This document shows positions 28,688 to 37,426 of a stretch of 64,000 nt of DNA, piece by piece; the stretch's first letter is position 1, and each line of letters begins with the position of its first letter. The notes below the pieces were generated by a model. The model did not search any database, had not been told where the DNA came from, and was given only the letters and a program-made list of their open reading frames with translations. A program made the position numbers and the translations under genes. The stretch lies in the NCBI GenBank assembly GCA_002721305.1, contig PBKA01000006.1:206659-270658 (forward strand), written 5' to 3'. This DNA is from Acidimicrobiaceae bacterium. GTDB lineage: Bacteria > Actinomycetota > Acidimicrobiia > Acidimicrobiales > Poriferisodalaceae.

Positions 28688-29652
28688 TGCCAAAACGTGC
28701 GCCGTTTCGGCCACGAAGGGCGCCGATCTTGTCGGGGACTGACAAGGATCCAACAACGAGCACCGCTTCTGACTCGAAACGAAATGGTCTGTCGGCCGCG
28801 ATTTCTGACATGCCCATCGTGGTGAAGCTGGCTCTTTTTTGGCTGCTTTTTATTGTCACTGCTGCTATTTATGCCCGGATCGATCGAGTGACCGGCCAGG
28901 CGTTACCGCTTCAGGATCCTTTTTATCAGCCATTTCTCTTTGGTGAGGCCTCGCCAATCGAAGGTCCCTCCGCTGAACATATTCTGGGGACCGACGTGTT
29001 ATCACGGGACAATTTCTCCAGACTCCTGCACGGAGCGTGGGTCTCACTAATCGTCGCCCTTACCGTCGTCGCGTTTGGCATAGTTTTTGGTGGCTTAATT
29101 GGGGCCTTCGTGGGCTATGTCAGGGGCCGCGCCGAAGCAGTCACTATGTTAGGCCTAGACGTTGTTTTGGCGTTTCCGCCTTTGGTGCTTCTCCTCGCCT
29201 TGGTGTCGATTTACAAGGTCCGAAATCTCACCCTCATAGCCTTGGTGTTTGGTGTTTTGGGCATTCCGACTTATGTACGTATCGCTCGAGCGAGCACGTT
29301 AGCAATAGCGAGCCGAGAATTTGTTCAAGCCGCCGAAGCGATCGGCACCAAAAGAGCCGCAATTCTCTTTCGTGAAATCATTCCGAACATACTGCCGGCG
29401 CTGTTTGCTTATGCATTGATCAACGCTGGCTTCGTGATTGTGATTGAGGGGACTTTGTCGTATCTAGGACTGAGCGTGCAAATCCCTGAGCCGACGTGGG
29501 GGAACATGATCAACGAGGGCCGTCGAGACATTCGGATGACCATATTGCCGATCCTTTGGCCGGGGCTGTTTCTTACCCTTACGGTCGTTTCCTTGAACCT
29601 GCTTGGTGATTGGGCCCAACAGCGGATTGCTGTTAGGTCTTCTGCCCTATAG
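28684..29652 (+). CDS. ABC transporter permease (OppC/DppC type)
   Basis: A 322-residue second permease subunit. After a basic, Ser/Thr-rich N-terminal tail of about 35 residues comes the first membrane helix, then the family segment HILGTDVLSRDNFSRLLHGAW and the ATPase-contact loop EFVQAAEAIGTKR. The end IPEPTWGNMINEGRRD is characteristic. The start is GTG 28684 (GTGA overlap) or ATG 28687. It closes the importer operon, and its stop codon directly abuts the convergent argG stop with no terminator between. Confidence 0.92.
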   Translation: MMPKRAPFRPRRAPILSGTDKDPTTSTASDSKRNGLSAAISDMPIVVKLALFWLLFIVTAAIYARIDRVTGQALPLQDPFYQPFLFGEASPIEGPSAEHILGTDVLSRDNFSRLLHGAWVSLIVALTVVAFGIVFGGLIGAFVGYVRGRAEAVTMLGLDVVLAFPPLVLLLALVSIYKVRNLTLIALVFGVLGIPTYVRIARASTLAIASREFVQAAEAIGTKRAAILFREIIPNILPALFAYALINAGFVIVIEGTLSYLGLSVQIPEPTWGNMINEGRRDIRMTILPILWPGLFLTLTVVSLNLLGDWAQQRIAVRSSAL

Positions 29653-31017
<1,365 letters not shown>

Positions 31018-31048
31018 TTACCTTGCATCAGTTTCGGTTCTTAGGGTT

Positions 31049-31054
31049 TAGGAT
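31049..31054 (+). promoter_or_regulatory. Candidate -10 box of the M20 gene (leadered)
   Basis: TAGGAT lies 23 bases before GTG 31078, followed by the ribosome binding site AAGGGGAG. This is a conventional leadered arrangement. Confidence 0.35.
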
Positions 31055-31077
31055 TCTGTTCCAAAGGGGAGAACAAC

Positions 31078-32214
31078 GTGGAGATAGCTGAACGGGTAGC
31101 CGAGCTGGTACGGATTCCTAGTGTCAATCCGCTCCACGCCGGACCAAAGTCTGGCGATGCCGGAGAACGTGATCTGTCAGATTGGTTGGCTAACCATGCT
31201 GATTCACTCGGAGGCGACGTTGTCGTTGATGAGGTTGAGGATGGTCGGTGCAACGTTTACGCGCGTTTTGAGGGCGCTTCAGATCGAGCCATAACCGTGG
31301 ACGTTCATCTCGATACTGTCGGGGTGGAGCATATGTCCGATGACCCTTTCGATGGTCGTATCGAAGATGGCAGGGTGTATGGGCGCGGGTCGGTCGATAC
31401 CAAACCTACCTTTGCCGTCGTATTGCAGGTTCTAGAGGAACTCCGAAACGAAGGTCGCCGTCCTGTGCCGACTGTGAACCTGATTGGCACCGTCTCTGAA
31501 GAAGGAGGAGGTCTGTTGGGTGCGGCGCGCTATCGCGACTGGCTGTTGGATAGAGGACAACGAGTCGAACAAATGGTGGTTGCTGAGCCAACAATGTGCG
31601 CACCGGTTCATGGCCACAAGGGGGGCATAGGCCTTGACGTCACCGTCCATGGCCATGCCGCGCATTCCTCCAAGCCTCATCTTGGAGCGAACGCACTGAG
31701 CGGCGCTGCACGTGTTGTTATCGCTATCGACGAGGAACAAGAACGGCTGTCCGCTCTTGACGCAACAACCCCGGTGGGTAAGGGCACCGTGTCGGTCACA
31801 GAACTCTCGGGCGGTTTAGCCCGAAATATTATTCCCGACGCATGCGCGTTATATGTAGGGCGTCGCACCGCTCCCGGCGAGAACATCGACGAAGTCCGTG
31901 CAGCCTTGTGCGAACTCATCGAAAACAGCGCCGCCCCGTTGTCAACAACCATCGAATCCCTCTATGGAGATGGCAGCCCCGGCTTTTACCAAGACCCCTC
32001 CTGCTCTCTGGTGACAGTCCTCGCTCAGCTTGCAGACACTGCACCAACCACCGCGGACTATGGGTCGAACGCTCTCCGCTATGGGGAAGTGGCGGATGAA
32101 CTTGTTGTCTTTGGGCCAGGTTCGATCGACCAGGCTCACCAGGCAGTTGAATGGGTAGATATCGGTCAGTTAGAGCGGTCGCTGGACATATATCGCTCTT
32201 GGTTCACCCAATAA
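31078..32214 (+). CDS. M20 family deacylase (ArgE/DapE-like)
   Basis: A 378-residue di-zinc amidohydrolase. Metal and catalytic elements are visible: VDVHLDTVG (His and Asp), YGRGSVDTKP (bridging Asp, with a non-standard TKP in place of MKG), VSEEGGG (Glu base and ligand), VAEPTM (Glu) and the C-terminal GSIDQAHQ (His). The central dimerisation domain is present, with VHGHAAHSSKPHLGANA. GTG 31078 follows AAGGGGAG. Divergent argG makes an N-acetylornithine deacetylase attractive, but DapE-like or other N-acyl amino acid substrates fit equally. It overlaps the convergent phosphorylase gene by 11 bases. Confidence 0.87.
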   Translation: MEIAERVAELVRIPSVNPLHAGPKSGDAGERDLSDWLANHADSLGGDVVVDEVEDGRCNVYARFEGASDRAITVDVHLDTVGVEHMSDDPFDGRIEDGRVYGRGSVDTKPTFAVVLQVLEELRNEGRRPVPTVNLIGTVSEEGGGLLGAARYRDWLLDRGQRVEQMVVAEPTMCAPVHGHKGGIGLDVTVHGHAAHSSKPHLGANALSGAARVVIAIDEEQERLSALDATTPVGKGTVSVTELSGGLARNIIPDACALYVGRRTAPGENIDEVRAALCELIENSAAPLSTTIESLYGDGSPGFYQDPSCSLVTVLAQLADTAPTTADYGSNALRYGEVADELVVFGPGSIDQAHQAVEWVDIGQLERSLDIYRSWFTQ

Positions 32215-32929
32215 TCGCTGCTTCTTTGATCGCTACCTTCAGTGAAAATGAAATCATCTGGTCAAGTGTGCTTTGACGCTCTTCGGGAGTCATACGCGAA
32301 CCCGTGATCAGGTGGTCGGAGATAGTGACCAAACTCAGTGCGCGTTTTCGCTCAGTCTCAGCTAGTGCATAAAGGGCTGCTGTCTCCATCTCCACACACA
32401 ACACTCCGTCTCCAATCATCCGATCATTGAGCGTGTCATCAGGTTCGTAAAAGATGTCAGTACTGAAGACCGTGCCCTGATGAAGTTCAACACCGTGTTC
32501 GTTCGCTACGTCTGCAGCAGTAGCCAATAAGGACGGGGTTGGTAGCAGGTCGTAGTCGGGTCCACCCAGTAAATACTCTGGCATTCGACTGTTCGTTATG
32601 CAGTTCGAAGCGGCAACCATGTCGCGAAGGTCAAGTTCCGGGGAAAAGGCTCCGGCGGTACCGATCCTGATGATGGTCTCAACTTCAAAGGACCGATACA
32701 ACTCGGTGATGTAAATCGCTGCAGAAGGCATGCCCATGCCTGAGGGCATCACAGAAATGGGTATGCCCTCGTAAGAGCCAGTAAATCCTATGGCGTTTCG
32801 GACGTCAGTGACTTGGCGGCTTTCTGCCAAGTGTTCTTCGGCAATGTAGGCGGCGCGACGTGGATCTCCTGGCATCAGGACAACTGGGGCGAAGTCCCCC
32901 AACACTGCGTCAATATGCGGTGTCGACAT
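32204..32929 (-). CDS. Purine nucleoside phosphorylase (DeoD/uridine phosphorylase family)
   Basis: A 241-residue hexameric-type NP-I phosphorylase that splits a nucleoside with phosphate into base and ribose 1-phosphate. Typical parts are VLMPGDPRRAAYIAE (phosphate site), MPSGMGMPSAAIYITEL, RIGTAGAFSPELDLRDMV and the base-site CVEMETAALYALAE. The ATG follows GGAAGG. It begins one base after the SAH hydrolase stop, so the two are translationally linked; this suggests it removes the adenosine or inosine released from SAH. Confidence 0.92.
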   Translation of the reverse strand: MSTPHIDAVLGDFAPVVLMPGDPRRAAYIAEEHLAESRQVTDVRNAIGFTGSYEGIPISVMPSGMGMPSAAIYITELYRSFEVETIIRIGTAGAFSPELDLRDMVAASNCITNSRMPEYLLGGPDYDLLPTPSLLATAADVANEHGVELHQGTVFSTDIFYEPDDTLNDRMIGDGVLCVEMETAALYALAETERKRALSLVTISDHLITGSRMTPEERQSTLDQMISFSLKVAIKEAAIIG

Positions 32930-32930
32930 G

Positions 32931-34193
32931 TCAGCCTTCCCGTCTCAGTAGATCATCGATTGTGTCTTCTTGGTGTGGCTCTTTGACATCCAGGTGAATG
33001 TTATGGAACCCAAGTTTCGCTGCAGCGATCTCCGCGTCGATTTCCGGTGCTATGACGTGAATTCCCGCTGGTACCACCCCGCGGGCAAGTTCATGGCAAC
33101 CCACTCCCTGAACTGCAAATGACAGATCCATGATTTCGATCGGATGACCCAGACCTCCCGCTATGTTCACCAACGCCCCATTTGCTAGTACCAGCACTGA
33201 GCGATGACCTGACAACACGTATTCATCAATACCCTGCCGTACCGTTCGAAAGTCGTAGGCTTCGTCTGCTAGGGCTTCCACATCTATCTCTAGGTCGTGG
33301 TGGCCAGCATTAGCCAAAATGACACCATCTTTCATATTCGCGAAATGTTCTCGCGACAGTGCTCGTCGTCCGCCTGTGGCGGTAATTACAAAATCCGCTG
33401 ACGGCAGCGCTGTAGCAATATTCCCAACTTGGTGGCCATCCATAAATGCTTCCAACGCTCTCACCGGATTGACTTCGATCACCCACGCCGTTCCACCAAG
33501 CGCTCTAACGTGAGCGGCGATACCCCGACCCACCCATCCGTAGCCTAAGAGCGCCACCGTCTTGCCGGCCATCAACATGTTCGTGAGATTCAAGATCGCC
33601 TGGATGGTGCTTTGACCGGTTCCGTACTTGTTATCGAAGAGATGTTTGCATGCAGCATCATTTGCCGCCAATGCAGGAAAGGGCAGCATGTCTCGTTCTG
33701 CCAGTGCTGCTAGCCGGGCTACACCGGTGGTGGTTTGTTCCGTCACCCCTTTTAACTCCGCTAATAACTCCGGTCGTTGACTAGCTATTCGAATCGTTAA
33801 TTCTGCGCCGTCATCGATGATGAACTCAGGGCCAGTATCTGCCACTGACAGCAGATCTTTCTCCCATGCGTCGTAACCACTGTCTCGAGTCGAGTGAACT
33901 GCAATTCCGCGATCAACCAGGGCCGCTGCGATCTCATCGCGCGTTGAATGAGGATTCGATCCCGCAACCACGACCTCAGCGCCGGCATCGGCTAAGACGG
34001 TGGCAAGAAACGCTGTTTTGGCCTCCAGGTGCACAACCACCGCTATTCTCCGTCCCTCCAAGGCCTTGTCGCTCAATCGGTCACGTAAAAAGCCGTCAAC
34101 GAGGGGGGAATGACGGCGAGCCCATTCAATGGCGAGGTGGCCCTCCGGAGCGAGATTGACATCAAGAATCCGGGAAATATTTAGTGCAGACAC
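32931..34193 (-). CDS. ahcY: S-adenosylhomocysteine hydrolase
   Basis: A 420-residue NAD-dependent enzyme that cleaves S-adenosylhomocysteine into adenosine and homocysteine. It shows VVHLEAKTAFL, IDDGAELT, the catalytic NDAACKHLFDNKYGTGQS, and the NAD motif LLGYGWVGRG, in which Val stands where Cys is common. It ends with the short archaeal/thermophile-type tail rather than the longer form. I start it at GTG 34193 because the listed start overlaps the divergent monooxygenase gene and because TAACACT lies six bases upstream. It is coupled to a nucleoside phosphorylase. Confidence 0.93.
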   Translation of the reverse strand: MSALNISRILDVNLAPEGHLAIEWARRHSPLVDGFLRDRLSDKALEGRRIAVVVHLEAKTAFLATVLADAGAEVVVAGSNPHSTRDEIAAALVDRGIAVHSTRDSGYDAWEKDLLSVADTGPEFIIDDGAELTIRIASQRPELLAELKGVTEQTTTGVARLAALAERDMLPFPALAANDAACKHLFDNKYGTGQSTIQAILNLTNMLMAGKTVALLGYGWVGRGIAAHVRALGGTAWVIEVNPVRALEAFMDGHQVGNIATALPSADFVITATGGRRALSREHFANMKDGVILANAGHHDLEIDVEALADEAYDFRTVRQGIDEYVLSGHRSVLVLANGALVNIAGGLGHPIEIMDLSFAVQGVGCHELARGVVPAGIHVIAPEIDAEIAAAKLGFHNIHLDVKEPHQEDTIDDLLRREG

Positions 34194-34201
34194 GAGATGA
34201 G

Positions 34202-34211
34202 TGTTACACGT
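34202..34211. promoter_or_regulatory. Decamer TGTTACACGT in the ahcY/monooxygenase divergent gap
   Basis: The same ten bases occur at 884-893 in the other very short divergent gap. In the minus direction this gives TAACACT six bases before GTG 34193 and TAACAAT six bases before ATG 875, so it probably forms a leaderless -10 region for the minus-strand gene in both places. Confidence 0.4.
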
Positions 34212-34219
34212 TCTGACTC

Positions 34220-34225
34220 TATTCT
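34220..34225 (+). promoter_or_regulatory. Leaderless -10 box of the FAD monooxygenase
   Basis: TATTCT, then exactly six bases (TCTGCC), then ATG 34232, without a ribosome binding site. Confidence 0.5.
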
Positions 34226-34231
34226 TCTGCC

Positions 34232-35485
34232 ATGACCGTAATTGTGGCCGGAGGCGGTATCGCTGGGATGACCATGGCACTTACGTGCCACCAGTTGGGT
34301 ATACCTGTTGTCGTTCATGAAAGCGTGCAAAAGCTGGAACCGTTAGGTGCCGGCATCAACATTCAACCCAACGCTGTAAGGGAACTTTTCGATCTCGGTC
34401 TCCACGACCAACTTGACCACATCGGTATCGAAGCGAAGGAATGGGCCCTCGTTGGACGAAATGGCAATGACGTCTGGGCCGAGCCCCGAGGCTTGGACGC
34501 TGGCTACTTATGGCCCCAATACTCGGTGCATCGCGGGCAACTACAAATGATGTTGTATGAAGAAGTACTTCAGAGATTGGGATCCGGTGCGGTCATTACA
34601 GGAAGCCGTTTAGATCACTACCAGTCTCACGACGACGCTATCGAGGCGACCTTTGTCAATCAATCGGGGGAAGAACTGCTAGAAGAAGGAACCGTTCTGA
34701 TTGGCGCCGACGGGCTACACAGCGCAGTGCGAGCTCAAATGCATCCCCACGAAGGACCTCCTATTTGGGGTGGTCCAGTGATGTGGAGGGGCACAACAGA
34801 AGCAGTACCCATTCGCACTGGCGCCTCTTTTGTCTTGGTAGGCAAGTTAGAACAACGATTCGTTTGCTATCCGATCAGCAAACCTGATCCTGGAACCGGT
34901 CTGGCGACAATCAATTGGATAGCCGAGCTGACCTACGACACGTCTCAGCACTGGGGGCAGAGCGACTGGAACAAACAGGTTCCCACAAGCAAGTTCTTGA
35001 ATGAATTCGAGGATTGGTCGTTTGATTGGCTCGACGTGCCGGAGCTGATCAGGAAAGCTTCAGTGGTCTACGAATATCCGATGGTGGATCGCGACCCATT
35101 AGATACATGGGTCGATGGTCGCTGCGCCCTGATCGGTGACGCTGCGCACGTTATGTATCCAGTTGGCTCAAACGGCGCAAGTCAAGCAATCGTCGACGCG
35201 CGAGTACTCGGCGCAGCGTTTGTCGAAGCCGGGGTGGGTGCCGACGCCCTCAAAACTTATGAATCTCAAATGCTTGCCGACATGAATCAACTCGTTCTAA
35301 GGAATCGCGGCGCTGGACCCATCGGCATCCTGGGACTTGTCGAGGAACGCTGCGGTGGAGTGTTCGACGACATCGAAGACGTAATACCACGAAACGAAAT
35401 TGAGGAATACATGTCGGCATACAAAATGGCTGCTGGTTTCGCCGTCGACGCGCTGAACAACGCTCCCCCGACGATAAAGCGGTGA
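34232..35485 (+). CDS. FAD-dependent aromatic-ring monooxygenase
   Basis: A 417-residue class A flavoprotein monooxygenase similar in pattern to salicylate or 3-hydroxybenzoate hydroxylases. The N-terminal GGGIAGMTMALTCHQLG binds FAD, GADGLHSAVR is the DG motif, and CALIGDAAHVMYPVGSNGASQ is the GD motif. It would insert one oxygen atom into an aromatic or heteroaromatic acid using NAD(P)H. It has its own leaderless promoter, is divergent from ahcY, and is followed by a convergent deazaflavin-dependent reductase gene. The exact substrate is open. Confidence 0.9.
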   Translation: MTVIVAGGGIAGMTMALTCHQLGIPVVVHESVQKLEPLGAGINIQPNAVRELFDLGLHDQLDHIGIEAKEWALVGRNGNDVWAEPRGLDAGYLWPQYSVHRGQLQMMLYEEVLQRLGSGAVITGSRLDHYQSHDDAIEATFVNQSGEELLEEGTVLIGADGLHSAVRAQMHPHEGPPIWGGPVMWRGTTEAVPIRTGASFVLVGKLEQRFVCYPISKPDPGTGLATINWIAELTYDTSQHWGQSDWNKQVPTSKFLNEFEDWSFDWLDVPELIRKASVVYEYPMVDRDPLDTWVDGRCALIGDAAHVMYPVGSNGASQAIVDARVLGAAFVEAGVGADALKTYESQMLADMNQLVLRNRGAGPIGILGLVEERCGGVFDDIEDVIPRNEIEEYMSAYKMAAGFAVDALNNAPPTIKR

Positions 35486-35510
35486 CCTCTAGAGTTCCGG
35501 GCACTTAAAC

Positions 35511-35558
35511 CCCTCAACCTGATGCTGGTGAGAGGGATCTCGTATCTTTGCGTTTTTT
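35511..35558. terminator. Possible weak terminator between convergent genes
   Basis: CCCTC pairs with GAGGG and an inner ACC pairs with GGT around a TGATGCT loop; TTTTTT follows 16 bases after the stem. The spacing to the T-run is too long for a textbook intrinsic terminator. Confidence 0.25.
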
Positions 35559-35586
35559 CCTGCTACCTCGGAACTTCAATCGAGCT

Positions 35587-36030
35587 TTACGTCGGCGGCT
35601 CGGTAATAAACAGCGGGATCTCCCGCTCGGTCTTTTCTTGGTACTCCGCATAAGGGGAAAATGCCGCTACGGAACGTTCCCACCACTCCTCCCGTTCGCT
35701 GCCACTGAGCAGCCTCACGGTCGTTTCGAATGGCTCTGGTCCGTCTTGTATCAGAACTGTCGGGTTCGCCATCAGGTTGTGGTACCAACCTGGATGATTT
35801 ACCGCTCCGCCCTTTGATGCCACGATTGCATAGCAACCTTCATGTTCGACCTTCATGAGAGGGACCTTGCGAACCAATCCGGTGCGGTGTCCGATTGTGG
35901 TCATCACAATGATAGGTAGGCCAGTATCTCGGAGCATGTTTGCATTTTGGCCGTTTGACTTTTCGTATTCTTCAGCCTGCTCTGCTACCCAATCCCATGT
36001 ACTCGGGCCGTATTCACCGTCAAATGTCAT
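35587..36030 (-). CDS. Deazaflavin (F420)-dependent nitroreductase family protein
   Basis: A 147-residue DDN/Rv3547-type split-barrel protein. The sequence VMTTIGHRTGLVRKVPLMKVEHEGCYAIVASKGGAVNHPGWYHNLMANP is the characteristic F420-binding core. Family members reduce quinones or nitro compounds with F420H2. The gene is the last of a minus-strand group with the enoyl-CoA hydratase and CMD-like genes (20 bases after the latter). TAGGGT lies exactly six bases before its ATG; this may be a leaderless promoter, or its AGGG may serve as the ribosome binding site. Confidence 0.9.
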   Translation of the reverse strand: MTFDGEYGPSTWDWVAEQAEEYEKSNGQNANMLRDTGLPIIVMTTIGHRTGLVRKVPLMKVEHEGCYAIVASKGGAVNHPGWYHNLMANPTVLIQDGPEPFETTVRLLSGSEREEWWERSVAAFSPYAEYQEKTEREIPLFITEPPT

Positions 36031-36036
36031 GCCGTC

Positions 36037-36042
36037 ACCCTA
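36037..36042 (-). promoter_or_regulatory. TANNNT box before the DDN-family gene
   Basis: In the minus direction the sequence is TAGGGT, six bases (GACGGC), then ATG 36030. It is either an internal leaderless promoter or a ribosome binding site (AGGG). Confidence 0.35.
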
Positions 36043-36050
36043 GAGCGCGT

Positions 36051-36617
36051 TTAGATCTCTGGCCATGGGTCTTCCATTTCCTTAGATAGTGGCACCTCAA
36101 AGGCGTTCAGAGTCAGACAGATGAGGCAGTAGTAGCCGATTGTGGTGACCAGTTCAACTGCTCCGCTCTCAGAAAAGCACTCCACCAACTCGTGATGGAG
36201 CTCTTCTGACACGCGATGATCAAGCAACAACGCCACGGTATAGCGGTGAGCCAAGTCCAGTTCTCCGCTCCAACCAGGATCTTCTCCTGCCGCCAAGAGA
36301 TCCAAGGCGTCGGCTGATAATCCCGCTTCTATGCCTATGGCCCTGTGCGCCGCGAACTCGAACTTGGCCTTGTAGTGAACTCCCACCGAGCAAATCGCGA
36401 CTTCGCGTACGTCTGCGGCTAGGGCCGTGTCGAATCTAACGGCGGCTCCCAGATCTAGTGCGGGATGTCCGACGTTCGGTGCATTCTGCCAAACACCGAA
36501 TGGGCCCCTGCCCCATACTTCGGGACCAAGACCTTTTCTCGACCCCACAACCGCATCTCGGAGAGCTTGTTGACTTTGATCTAGGTTCTCTTCTTCGGGT
36601 ACCTGAAGCCGACTCAT
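36051..36617 (-). CDS. Carboxymuconolactone decarboxylase-like protein without CxxC
   Basis: A 188-residue all-helical protein of the CMD/AhpD-like fold: VREVAICSVGVHYKAKFEFAAHRAIG is the family core. The CxxC redox pair of AhpD is replaced by KAKFEFAAH, so a peroxidase role is unlikely and a gamma-carboxymuconolactone decarboxylase-like or unknown function is more plausible. I start it at ATG 36617 (codon 5 of the ORF), which makes an ATGA overlap with the enoyl-CoA hydratase stop and has GGAG six bases upstream. It is co-transcribed with its neighbours. Confidence 0.8.
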   Translation of the reverse strand: MSRLQVPEEENLDQSQQALRDAVVGSRKGLGPEVWGRGPFGVWQNAPNVGHPALDLGAAVRFDTALAADVREVAICSVGVHYKAKFEFAAHRAIGIEAGLSADALDLLAAGEDPGWSGELDLAHRYTVALLLDHRVSEELHHELVECFSESGAVELVTTIGYYCLICLTLNAFEVPLSKEMEDPWPEI

Positions 36618-37369
36618 CGACCACTCCATTCTGGTTCGCGACGTTCGAAAAACGCGCGAATACCTTCTTTGCGATCCTCGCTGGCAAACACCTCAACTCG
36701 TGCATGATCTGTAGCTGCCCAACCAAGAGTGTCTCCCTCAGCCAAGATGCGTTCCATGGCTTGCACCGAGTTACGAGTCGAGGTTGGAGAATTTGCGGCG
36801 ATTTGCTCTGCGAGCGCCACGGCCTCCTCAAGGGCACGACCGGGTTCCACAAGTCGATTCACCAACCCATACTGAAACGCTCGGTCTGCCGATAACTCTT
36901 CGCCTGTCAACACCAGTTCTTTTGCGATGTGGAGCGGAAGGGAACGAAGTGCTCTGAAAAGTCCGCCGCTGGTGGGCAGAACACCTCTCTTCACTTCGGG
37001 GAGACCCAAACGCAGATCTGTTGCGGCGACGATCAAATCGCAGCAAAACAGTATCTCCATGCCTCCGCCAAGGGCCAAACCCTCTGCTGCGGCAATGATC
37101 GGCTTCAGGCGTTGACGTCGAATGATTCCATATTCTCCTCCGCGTTCAGTTTGTCCGCTGCCTTCTTTTAGATCACTGCCCGCAGAGAACATGTCTGGTC
37201 CGCCGCTGAGAACAGCAACCCATTGGGCAGGATCATCTTCGAATTGATCCAGCGCGTGGTTGAGAGCATCTGTCAACTCCGGATCGAACGCGTTGCGCTT
37301 GTCTCTGCGATGAAGAGTAAGGATGCACACGGGACCCCTTAATTCTGTCTGTACAAGTTCTGACTCCAT
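36614..37369 (-). CDS. Enoyl-CoA hydratase/isomerase family protein
   Basis: A 251-residue crotonase. The oxyanion-hole segments GGPDMFSAGSDLKEG and EGLALGGGMEILFCCDLIVA are present, and LGLPEVKRGVLP carries a Glu at the usual catalytic position. The ATG at 37369 is chosen, 27 codons into the listed ORF, because the fold starts there. It heads an operon with the CMD-like and DDN-family genes and is divergent from an MFS transporter. Crotonases of this size hydrate, isomerise or cleave many CoA esters, so the substrate is undefined. Confidence 0.9.
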   Translation of the reverse strand: MESELVQTELRGPVCILTLHRRDKRNAFDPELTDALNHALDQFEDDPAQWVAVLSGGPDMFSAGSDLKEGSGQTERGGEYGIIRRQRLKPIIAAAEGLALGGGMEILFCCDLIVAATDLRLGLPEVKRGVLPTSGGLFRALRSLPLHIAKELVLTGEELSADRAFQYGLVNRLVEPGRALEEAVALAEQIAANSPTSTRNSVQAMERILAEGDTLGWAATDHARVEVFASEDRKEGIRAFFERREPEWSGR

Positions 37370-37413
37370 CAGCGCTCGCTCACTTTGTTGATGTCTTTCT
37401 GGTGGACGCAGCG

Positions 37414-37419
37414 TACTCT
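37414..37419 (+). promoter_or_regulatory. Candidate leaderless -10 box of the MFS gene
   Basis: TACTCT lies seven bases before GTG 37427. The ATG at 37421 would be too close to this box, so if the box is used the GTG is the start. Confidence 0.4.
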
Positions 37420-37426
37420 GATGCCA

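Noticed and set aside
34194-34280. Longer N terminus of ahcY from the listed ORF start
   Set aside because: It would overlap the divergent monooxygenase gene and adds non-conserved sequence; GTG 34193 has a -10-like box six bases upstream.
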